8,452 nucleotides of DNA, from NCBI GenBank assembly GCA_005893365.1, contig VBPB01000225.1, positions 1 to 8,452 on the forward strand, given 5' to 3'. The notes under the pieces were generated by a model that worked only from the letters and a program-made list of their open reading frames with translations, searched no databases and was not told the DNA's origin. This DNA is from Candidatus Eiseniibacteriota bacterium (lineage in GTDB: Bacteria; Eisenbacteria; RBG-16-71-46). A program made the position numbers and the translations under genes. This document shows positions 1 through 5,684 of the stretch, piece by piece; position 1 is the stretch's first letter, and each line of letters opens with the position of its first letter.

Positions 1-813
1 AGGGATCAGCGCCTTGAGCGCCCGCGCGAACACCGGGGCCACGTCCCCCGCCGGGACCTGGTGGCCGAGCAGCGCCTGCGCGTAGCGCAGGTCGTCGTAC
101 TCGCTCTGGCTCATGGTGAACTGCACCCCAAAGCGCTGCGGCGCCAGGGGCTGCACCCGGGAGCGCGGGCCGACCGGGGCGGGCGGCGCGGAGGCCGGCT
201 CCAGGGCATGCTGCCCGGCAACTATCGCTGGAGATAGTTGGGCCTCGGCGGGCGCCGCCGGCGGCTCGGTCCCCCGCCCAGCCAGCGCCGTGGGGACCAC
301 CGCAACTATCGCTGAAGATAGTTGGACCGCGACGGGCTCCGCCTGCAGCGCGGTCCCCTGAGCGGGCGGCGACATTGGGACCGGCGCCACCCAGGACACC
401 ATGTCCGGCCGCGGGAACCGCGCCGCCAGCAACCGCTCGATCGCGGCCTTGCTCTGGTGGGTGGCGGCCGCCAGCAGCTCGTCGGCCGTGGCCTCGCGCA
501 AGTGAGGCGCCAGTAGGACCACAGCCGTCAGGTGCAGCCGCCCGTCGGCGAGTGCTCCGAAGATGGCGGGGAAGCGCCTAGCGGTGCGGGCGGCGAGGAT
601 GCGCCTGTAGGCCGCCTGCTCACTCAGGTGCAGTTCGCCGACGCAGTACTCGTACATCGACTCATACCCGGCCGGCCGGTAGAGCTTGCGCTCATCGATC
701 TCGGCCAGGTCGGCCAGCAGCTCGGCGGTGCTGCCCCGCTCCTGACCGAGATGGGTCGCGGCGTACTGCAGCAACGTCTGATTGGCGAGATGCGACCGCG
801 CGTAGCGCTCCAT
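1..813 (-). CDS. HNH endonuclease family protein, N-terminal part (cut by window edge)
   Basis: Read on the minus strand from ATG at 813-811, the frame stays open for 271 residues to position 1, so the C-terminus is missing. Residues 1-135 form a helical domain (MERYARSHL, LLADLAEIDERKLY, YESMYEYCV, LHLSEQAAYRRI, RRFPAIF, DGRLHL, LLAPHL). I recognise this from a high-copy family in uncultured high-GC bacteria, whose members usually end in an HNH nuclease domain of the restriction-endonuclease-like type. That HNH part would lie before position 1, so nuclease activity cannot be confirmed here. Residues about 140-220 are a Pro/Ala-rich linker with two 28-residue repeats (QLSSAIVA at 164-171, QLSPAIVA at 192-199). 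Residues 221-271 resume conserved sequence (RSRVQPLAPQRF, AQALLGHQVPAGDV). A GAGG Shine-Dalgarno at 818-821 supports the start. The gene is monocistronic as far as can be seen. The family is recalled rather than searched; the reading frame is certain. Confidence 0.8.
   Translation of the reverse strand, partial: MERYARSHLANQTLLQYAATHLGQERGSTAELLADLAEIDERKLYRPAGYESMYEYCVGELHLSEQAAYRRILAARTARRFPAIFGALADGRLHLTAVVLLAPHLREATADELLAAATHQSKAAIERLLAARFPRPDMVSWVAPVPMSPPAQGTALQAEPVAVQLSSAIVAVVPTALAGRGTEPPAAPAEAQLSPAIVAGQHALEPASAPPAPVGPRSRVQPLAPQRFGVQFTMSQSEYDDLRYAQALLGHQVPAGDVAPVFARALKALIP
219..240. repeat. Palindrome copy 1 (8-bp stem, 6-base loop) inside HNH-family gene
   Basis: CAACTATC at 219-226 and its exact reverse complement GATAGTTG at 233-240 flank a GCTGGA loop. 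The A/T-rich stem stands out in a gene otherwise near 70% GC. On the coding strand it forces codons rare in this window (CAA, CTA, TCT, ATA, GTT). A second copy lies 84 bases away. Confidence 0.85.
303..324. repeat. Palindrome copy 2 (8-bp stem, 6-base loop) inside HNH-family gene
   Basis: CAACTATC at 303-310 and GATAGTTG at 317-324 flank a GCTGAA loop, so this copy differs from copy 1 by one loop base. It sits in the same reading frame exactly 84 bases (28 codons) from copy 1. The stretches that follow each copy also align ungapped: 241-274 and 325-358 agree at roughly four of five bases, and both units end near a GGGACC. The whole looks like a diverged tandem duplication of an 84-base unit (219-302 and 303-386). 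Confidence 0.8.
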
Positions 814-818
814 GGGAA

Positions 819-842
819 CCTCGACGGGGGCGGGTGTCGAGG
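819..842 (-). promoter_or_regulatory. Hairpin covering the ribosome-binding site of the HNH-family gene
   Basis: On the minus strand CCTCGAC (842-836) can pair perfectly over 7 bp with GTCGAGG (825-819), with a 10-base loop. The 3' arm contains the GAGG Shine-Dalgarno, which lies about 5 bases before the ATG at 813. Folding would hide the ribosome-binding site. The pairing is seen in the sequence; any regulatory role is inferred. Confidence 0.4.
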
Positions 843-863
843 GGGCGAATCGTGACGATCACA

Positions 864-890
864 TTCATATCACGAGCGTTTTCGACGCTC
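864..890 (-). promoter_or_regulatory. Possible extended -10 promoter of the HNH-family gene, with adjacent inverted repeat
   Basis: On the minus strand TGATATGAA (872-864) fits an extended -10 element (TGn followed by TATGAA). It would start transcription near 855 and give a leader of about 40 bases. The -35 position holds only a weak CTGAGC. Just upstream lies a 6-bp inverted repeat, GAGCGT at 874-879 and ACGCTC at 885-890, which could be an operator. It is an A/T-richer island in a GC-rich gap, but the promoter is unproven. Confidence 0.35.
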
Positions 891-1108
891 AGGGATGCCC
901 GCAGTGCGCGCCATTCGGCCCGCCGCGCGCCGGTGAGCCACCCGGGACGATTCGAGCCGCGAGCGCGCATCCTGCGCACGCTGGCGGGCCGCCGCGATGA
1001 CCGCATGCGAAGCGCGACCGCACAGCCTCGGAAACGCGTCAAGGACAATCGTACGTCCGCCGCTCAATGCGGCCAGCCGGGGGCGCCCTCGGGCTCCGAC
1101 GGCTCGGG

Positions 1109-2347
1109 CTACTTCGCCGCGTCCGCCAGCCGGGCGAAGATCGCCAGGTAGTCGCGGGCCTCGCGCGGGTGCAGGAAGTGCTCGCGGACGTGGGCGTGGC
1201 CCGCCTGCCCGAGCCGGCGCCGCAGCATCGCGTCGCGCAGCAGCCGGGTCATCTGGAAGGCGCAGCCTTCGACCGAGCGCACCAGGAGGCCGGTCCGCTC
1301 GTGGATCACCTGGAGCGGGATGCCCCCCACGGCACTGGCGACCGTGGCGCGGCGCTTCCACAGGGCCTCCGAGATCGTCAGCGCGAACCCCTCGCGCAGC
1401 GACTTCTGGACCGCCACCGTCGAGCGCCGTTGCAGCGCGTTGATGACCCGGTGGGCGTCGGGCGGCAGCAGCAGCACCGAGACGTCCTTGCGGCCCGCCA
1501 CGCGCTCGTTCACCTCGGCGAGCACCTCCGCGCCCTCGGGATCGTCGTCGGCGCTGCCACCGGCCAGCACCAGGTGCGCCCGCTCGCGCTTGCGGGTCAG
1601 GCGGAACGCGTCCACCACGCCGACCGGGTCCTTGAGCCGGTCGAAGCGCGACACCTGGACCAGCAGCGGCGTGTCCTGGGGCAGCCCGAAGGGCGCCAGG
1701 CTCGCGTCGATCTCGCCCTCGTCCAGCTCGCGGTTCTTCTCGGCCAGCGGGTCGATCGAGGGGGGCGCGATATAGGCCGGGATCGGCAGCTCCGGGACGA
1801 AGGTGACGTGCGAGAACACCGCGGCGTCATGCGCGGCGACCCGGGGCTCCAGGAACTCCCAGACCTCGCGGTCGGCGCGCGAGAGGTCGATGTGGCAGCG
1901 CCAGACCCAGCGCTGCCCCGCCCGCCGGCGCAGCGTGGCGAGCGCCACCGGCTGCGGGTCGTGGATCAGGATCAGATCCCCGTCGAGCGCCAGCGCATCC
2001 GCCGCCTGCCGGTTGACCTCGAGGAAGTGGGCGCGGTCGGCGCGGCTCAGCTCCCCGGGCCGGCCGTGCAGCGCGTTGTGGATGGTCTTGGTGATGCCGT
2101 AGAACTGGGCGTCGCCGGGCATGACCTCCCAGGTGGTCGGGACTCCGAGCTCGTTGAGCAGCCGCACCAGCCGATGGAGGATCTCGGCGACGCCGCCGCC
2201 GGTGGCGGTGGAGTTCACCATCACCAGCCGGCGCCCGCGCAGCCGGCGCGCCAGCGCCGCGAGGGCGCCCAGGTGCGCCTCGCCCGCGACCGCACGATAG
2301 CCCTCGAGCAGCGAGGGTCCGTCCTCGCGCACTGCGACCAGGGTCAT
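1109..2347 (-). CDS. treT: Trehalose synthase TreT (GT4-family trehalose glycosyltransferring synthase)
   Basis: Predicted cytoplasmic retaining glycosyltransferase that joins an NDP-glucose donor to free glucose to make trehalose in one step, with no phosphorylated intermediate. At 412 residues it matches the usual TreT length (about 410-415, as in Pyrococcus/Thermococcus). N-terminal Rossmann half: STATGGGVAEILHRL (46-60), the glycine-rich loop, then IHDPQPVAL (128-136) and WRCHIDLS (149-156). C-terminal GT-B half: QVSRFDRLKDPVGVVDAF (231-248), LAGGSADDDPEG (261-272) and the GT4 E-x7-E motif, E319 and E327, in REGFALTISEALWK. The start at 2347 overlaps the upstream stop as ATGA, which decides it over further-upstream in-frame starts lying inside the neighbouring gene. 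It is the last gene of a three-gene operon. Another GT4 enzyme is possible, but the motifs and the otsA/otsB context favour TreT. Confidence 0.85.
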   Translation of the reverse strand: MTLVAVREDGPSLLEGYRAVAGEAHLGALAALARRLRGRRLVMVNSTATGGGVAEILHRLVRLLNELGVPTTWEVMPGDAQFYGITKTIHNALHGRPGELSRADRAHFLEVNRQAADALALDGDLILIHDPQPVALATLRRRAGQRWVWRCHIDLSRADREVWEFLEPRVAAHDAAVFSHVTFVPELPIPAYIAPPSIDPLAEKNRELDEGEIDASLAPFGLPQDTPLLVQVSRFDRLKDPVGVVDAFRLTRKRERAHLVLAGGSADDDPEGAEVLAEVNERVAGRKDVSVLLLPPDAHRVINALQRRSTVAVQKSLREGFALTISEALWKRRATVASAVGGIPLQVIHERTGLLVRSVEGCAFQMTRLLRDAMLRRRLGQAGHAHVREHFLHPREARDYLAIFARLADAAK

Positions 2348-3099
2348 GCCGGGTTCTCCGTTCGGGTGACGCGACGCACCAGCCGGGCGACCGCCTCGCG
2401 TCCCGCCCGGCGACGCTCGTCCTCGGGGGCGCCACTCGCGTCGGCGACCCGGCGGGTGAGCCGGGACTGGCGCCAGCGCCGCAACAGACGGTCGCGCGAG
2501 CGCTCGAGCGAGTGGGTGGGCTGTGCGGCCTCGCGCAGCCAGGTCGCGAGCCGCGGCTCGCCGCGCGCTTCGAGCCATTCCGCCACGGGGCAGGCGCCCG
2601 CGCCGAACCAGGGCTGCTCGATGATGTGGTAGAACCACACGGCCGGGTCGCCGCCGGTGAGGGCCGCGACCAGCTCCTCACCGTCGTGCACCACGACCCC
2701 GGTGGCGAGCGGCAGCGACTCGGCGGCGAGCAGCTGCAGCGCGCCTTCGCGCGGCGCCTGCCGGGCGGCGCGCTCTTCGGGGGTGAGTGCGTCCAGCACC
2801 GAGACCAGGGCCTCGCGCACCTCCTCGGCGGTGTGGTCGAGGTCCTGCACCGCGAACGAGAGGCGCTCGGCGATCTCGCGGTCCTGGACCACCACCGCCA
2901 CCCAGGCGCTCAGGTCGTCGGCGGGATGCTCGCTCGCCGCCCGGTCGCGGTAGAGGACCTGCACCGTGTGGTGGAAGAGCACCTCGGCGGAGGCCCCGGC
3001 CAGGGCCTCACGCATCGATTCCAGGTTCTGCAGCGGCCGGCCCCAGGGTCGGATCAGGTGGACGACCGTGTGCAGCTCGAACCCCGCGGCCTCGTTCAT
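2344..3099 (-). CDS. DUF5752-like protein with two tandem repeats, trehalose-operon partner
   Basis: A soluble-looking 251-residue protein with no signal peptide or membrane segment. From memory it resembles the DUF5752 family, which has no established function and is often annotated next to trehalose or other glycosyltransferase genes. It appears to hold two versions of one module. Residues about 8-105: LHTVVHLIRPWGRPLQNLES, EVLFHHTVQVLY, DDLSAWVA, EIAERLS. Residues about 128-210: SLPLATGVVVHDGEELVAAL, AVWFYHIIEQPWF, CPVAEWLEA, PRLATWLRE. Both share the order 'strand, helix, Phe-(His/Tyr)-His, acidic Trp segment, helix'. A basic, Arg-rich tail follows (about 200-247). Its start overlaps the stop of the upstream membrane-protein gene (ATGA at 3099-3096) and its own stop overlaps treT. 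Translation of all three is therefore probably coupled, and the product may modulate or bind TreT. That role is inferred. Confidence 0.7.
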   Translation of the reverse strand: MNEAAGFELHTVVHLIRPWGRPLQNLESMREALAGASAEVLFHHTVQVLYRDRAASEHPADDLSAWVAVVVQDREIAERLSFAVQDLDHTAEEVREALVSVLDALTPEERAARQAPREGALQLLAAESLPLATGVVVHDGEELVAALTGGDPAVWFYHIIEQPWFGAGACPVAEWLEARGEPRLATWLREAAQPTHSLERSRDRLLRRWRQSRLTRRVADASGAPEDERRRAGREAVARLVRRVTRTENPA

Positions 3100-3803
3100 C
3101 GCGCCGGCCGCTGCGGGCCCTCCTCGTCGAGCGAGCGCAGGTACTCGACGACGAAGTCGCGCACCAGATCGCGGCACCCGAGCCCGAAGGCGAGCGCCAG
3201 GGCCAGCCCGATGGCCGCCACCCCGACGATGGCGATGATCATCACGAACTGGGCGGCGAACCCGAGCTGCTCGAGCGCGATCAGCATCGCGAAGCCGGTG
3301 ACGACCAGCGTGACGACCTGCCCGCGCAGGCGCGGGGCGGCGGCCCCCGCGCTCTCGAGGAAGCGCTGGGTGACGCCGCCGAACAGCAACGCCACCAGGC
3401 CGCCCACCGCGAACAGCAGCCCCGAGGTGATGATGCGCGGCACGACCTCCGAGAGGCGGGTGGCGACCGAGGTGCTGAGATCGAAGCCGAGCATGTCGAG
3501 CGCCAGGAGCCCGGCGACCACCAGGACGATCCAGTAGATGCCCCAGGCGGCGATGCCCGCCGGCTCGTGGCGGCTGGCGGTCTGCGCGCCCAGCAGCCCG
3601 CGCACGCCGTCGTTGAAGCGCAGCGCGCGCAACAGGGCGCGGGCAACCCGCGACAGCAGGGCGGCCACCGCCCAGCCCGCGGCCAGGACCAGGGCGGCCG
3701 CCGCGAGGCTGAGGCCGCCGCGCTCGGCGCCGCTCCCCAGCTCCCTGATGCGATCCACCAGATCCGTCCACGCCGTTGCCTGAAGCACGAACAGGATGCG
3801 CAT
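3096..3803 (-). CDS. Integral membrane protein with mechanosensitive-channel-type TM helices
   Basis: A 235-residue protein with about five hydrophobic segments (roughly 31-55, 83-105, 122-143, 163-180, 184-208). The last one runs into ALAFGLGCRDLVRDFVVEYL (202-221), the signature seen in CmpX/MscS-like 'conserved TM helix' proteins. It stops right after this helix and lacks the cytoplasmic beta domain of true MscS channels. It is thus better described as a small TM-helix-repeat protein than as a proven channel. A strong GGAGGTG Shine-Dalgarno at 3808-3814, five bases before the ATG, supports the start. It is first in the operon with the DUF5752-like gene and treT. An osmotic-stress role in the inner membrane, such as sensing turgor or letting solute out while trehalose is made, fits the context but is inferred. 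Confidence 0.75.
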   Translation of the reverse strand: MRILFVLQATAWTDLVDRIRELGSGAERGGLSLAAAALVLAAGWAVAALLSRVARALLRALRFNDGVRGLLGAQTASRHEPAGIAAWGIYWIVLVVAGLLALDMLGFDLSTSVATRLSEVVPRIITSGLLFAVGGLVALLFGGVTQRFLESAGAAAPRLRGQVVTLVVTGFAMLIALEQLGFAAQFVMIIAIVGVAAIGLALALAFGLGCRDLVRDFVVEYLRSLDEEGPQRPAR

Positions 3804-3820
3804 GGTTCACCTCCGGGGTT

Positions 3821-3842
3821 GGCCCGGGATGCGCTCCGGGCC
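3821..3842 (-). promoter_or_regulatory. Hairpin just upstream of the operon ribosome-binding site
   Basis: GGCCCGG at 3821-3827 pairs perfectly over 7 bp with CCGGGCC at 3836-3842, with an 8-base loop. In the minus-strand transcript the stem ends about six bases before the GGAGGTG ribosome-binding site of the channel-like gene. It may shape the leader or protect the 5' end of the operon mRNA. Confidence 0.35.
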
Positions 3843-3912
3843 CTGGGCGTCCGGGCAACCGATCCCTGCGTTGGCTCGGTCGCTCCTCGCTGCGGGTCTC
3901 GTGTCGATATGC

Positions 3913-3951
3913 CCGGCGCGTCGCTCCCGCGCCGGACCCGCTCGCGCGGGT
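3913..3951 (-). terminator. Pair of GC-rich hairpins after otsA (possible terminator or attenuator)
   Basis: Two adjacent perfect stems follow the otsA stop in the minus direction. ACCCGC/GCGGGT lies at 3936-3941/3946-3951 with a TCGC loop. CCGGCGCG/CGCGCCGG lies at 3913-3920/3928-3935 with a 7-base loop. An alternative 7-bp pairing, GGACCCG 3934-3940 with CGGGTCC 3954-3960, competes with both. There is no T-run, so classical intrinsic termination is doubtful. The competing stems are compatible with partial termination between otsA and the treT operon. Confidence 0.4.
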
Positions 3952-3979
3952 GCCGGGTCCTCCCTGTTGCGAAGGCAGC

Positions 3980-5544
3980 CTAATCGACCAGCTTGCTTTC
4001 CGCGATGGCCCCTTCGGGTGCGGTCCTGAGGCTCAAGCCGACGATGGTGTCGAGCACGTCCAGGGTCCAGTCGAAGATGTTGTGCCGAAGCACGGTCTCG
4101 CGCAAGGCCGCCATGCGCTCGCCGCGGGCCTCCGGGGTCGCCGAGAGCGCCTCGTGGTAGGCGTCGGCCAGCCCCTCGCGGTCGTACGGCGAGGCGATCC
4201 AGGCCCGCCCCAGCTCCCGCGCCGCCCCGGTGAACGGCGAGAGCACCAGCGCCCCGTCGAGGTCGGGCGAGGCGGCCAGGTACTCCTTCGCCACCAGGTT
4301 CATGCCGTCGTGGAGCGAGGTCACCGCGCACAGGTCGGCCATGCGGTAGTAAGGGAGCAGCTCGCGGAAGTCGAAGTTCGCCTCGATCAGGTGCACGGTC
4401 GGACCCGCCGCCCGCGGGAAGCGCGCGTTGATCCGCTCGGTCCACCGGCGCGTGGCGGCCTGCACCGCGCGGTACTGGGGCAGCTCGATCCGCGACGGGA
4501 CGCCGATCTGGATGAACGCGAACTTGCCGATCCACTCCGGGTGCTTCTGGAACAGGCGGTCGAGGGCCCGCAGCCGCTCCGGGATGCCCTTGGTGTAGTC
4601 GAGCCGGTCGACGCCGAGTCCCACCCGGCAGTCGGCGAGCCCGAGCCGGGCGCGCAGCTCCTTCTCGGCGGCGCGCACCGGCGCCGACTCCACCAGGGCG
4701 GCGATCTCGTCCGCCTCGACGCTGATGGCGAACGGGCGCACCCAGGTGCGCCGGCCCGCGCGATCGACCGCCATGTGCTCGAAGTCGACGCGCGCCTCGA
4801 GGGTCTCGGCGACCCCCTCCAGGAAGTTGCTGGCGTGGCGCTGGATGTGGAACCCGACCACGTCGTTCGCCAGCATCCCCTCGAGCACCTCGACGCGCCA
4901 GGGCAGCACCCGGAAGATCTCGGGGTTGGGCCAGGGGATGTGCCAGAACAAGGCGACCTGGAGGTCCGGCCGGCGCTCCTTGATGAAGCGGGCGACCAGC
5001 GCCAGATGATAGTCCTGGATGAAGACCAGCCCCGGGGCATCGCCGATCTCCTCCAGCACCGCCTCGGCGAAGCGGCGGTTGACGGGAAGCGCGGCTTCAC
5101 GTACACGATGTGGCACAGGGGCCAGAGCGCGCTGTTGGCCAGGCCCGAGTAGTAGCGCGCGTGGTCGTGCGAGGTGAGCCAGAGCCGGCGCAGCAGGTAG
5201 CGCGCGTTGTCGGGCGGGCACGCCACGCGGTCCTTCGCGTCCACGGCCTCGCGATCGGCATCCCCGCTGCCGTGCGCGACCCAGACGCCGCCCAGGGCTT
5301 GCATCACCGCGTCCAGGGCCACCGTCACGCCGCCGGCGTTGCGCACGGCGCGCACCTCGCCGTCGCGGCGCACGTGGGAGTAGGGCTCGCGGTTGGAGAC
5401 CACGACCACGCGCCGGTCGGGAAGGTGCGCGCGCGCCCAGTCGATCAGGTCGGCGCGCGTCGTGCGCGGGGGCATCCCCTGCCGCAGGCGGCTCTTGACG
5501 CCGGCGCGGCTCAACGCCTGTCGGGCGCGGTCTCCCAGGCTCAT
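3980..5544 (-). pseudogene. otsA: Trehalose-6-phosphate synthase OtsA, frameshifted with a small internal deletion
   Basis: GT20-family enzyme that makes trehalose-6-phosphate from NDP-glucose and glucose-6-phosphate. The start is ATG at 5544, behind an AGGAGG ribosome-binding site four bases upstream. Residues 1-153 read in one frame: SNREPYSH (50-57), NAGGVTVAL (69-77), VWVAHGSGD (87-95), RYYSGLANSALWP (130-142) with the sugar-binding Tyr and Trp, ending VYVKPRF. The next 367 residues are in another frame, from VNRRFAEAVL at 5083 to the stop at 3980: QDYHLALV, DRLDYTKGIPERL (donor-binding Arg and Lys) and SLHDGMNLVAKEY (catalytic Asp, Glu). The switch lies at 5084-5085. Relatives have about ten more residues here (an x-D/A-W-x-x-Y-x-x stretch before VN), so about 28 bases seem lost. 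All other family motifs are intact and undecayed, so the lesion is very recent or an assembly error. Glucosylglycerol-phosphate synthase is the main alternative, but neighbouring otsB favours OtsA. Confidence 0.85.
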
Positions 5545-5684
5545 GGTGCCTCCTCTCCCCACGCCGGCGATGAGGGATGCGAAGGGCGTCACCGGGTCGC
5601 GACCTCGGCGCGGCCAGCCCCGCGATTGACAGCCCCTTGAAAATGGGGCACCAATCCCGTGACCGTCAAGTACCGAGGAGGGCC
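5545..5684. promoter_or_regulatory. Divergent otsA/otsB promoter region
   Basis: These 140 bases separate the two divergent starts, so both promoters should lie here. A perfect TTGACA (-35-like) sits at 5626-5631 facing otsB, with only a weak ACCAAT 18 bases on. Overlapping it, GCCCC at 5632-5636 and GGGGC at 5645-5649 form a 5-bp inverted repeat around TTGAAAAT, a possible operator. The otsB ribosome-binding site GAGGAGGG is at 5675-5682 and the otsA AGGAGG at 5549-5554. No clear -10 was found for otsA. Confidence 0.4.

Larger units (their letters stand above)
814..1108. other. Intergenic region between treT and the HNH-family gene
   Basis: About 295 bases separate the treT stop from the HNH-family start. 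The left end (814-890) holds the leader hairpin and possible promoter described separately. In 891-1108 no frame shows a recognisable protein. Around 1077-1092 there is a loop-less imperfect palindrome centred on GGGCGCCC that might help end treT transcription, but it has no T-run. Confidence 0.5.

Noticed and set aside
219..324. The twin palindromes as transcription terminators
   Set aside because: They lie inside an open, conserved reading frame, have A/T-rich stems and no T-run, so termination there is unlikely.
692..1048. Minus-strand frame crossing the treT to HNH-family gap
   Set aside because: It overlaps the real HNH-family start in another frame and has no motif or ribosome-binding site; Arg-rich composition typical of spurious frames.
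1067..2632. Long plus-strand open frame of 521 codons opposite treT
   Set aside because: It is the antisense shadow of treT in a high-GC gene, with Arg/Gln/Val-rich low-complexity composition and no domain. The minus strand carries clear GT4 motifs.
2787..3983. Plus-strand open frame of 398 codons opposite the channel-like and DUF5752-like genes
   Set aside because: Biased Arg/Pro/Gly composition and no recognisable motif; the minus-strand genes explain the region with overlapping starts and strong ribosome-binding sites.
5078..5100. Programmed frameshifting or ribosome bypass to rescue otsA
   Set aside because: Residues are missing as well as the frame, and no slippery sequence is visible at the junction, so recoding would not restore a normal enzyme.
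3776..5152. Plus-strand open frame of 458 codons opposite otsA
   Set aside because: Antisense shadow; otsA motifs on the minus strand are unmistakable even across the frameshift.
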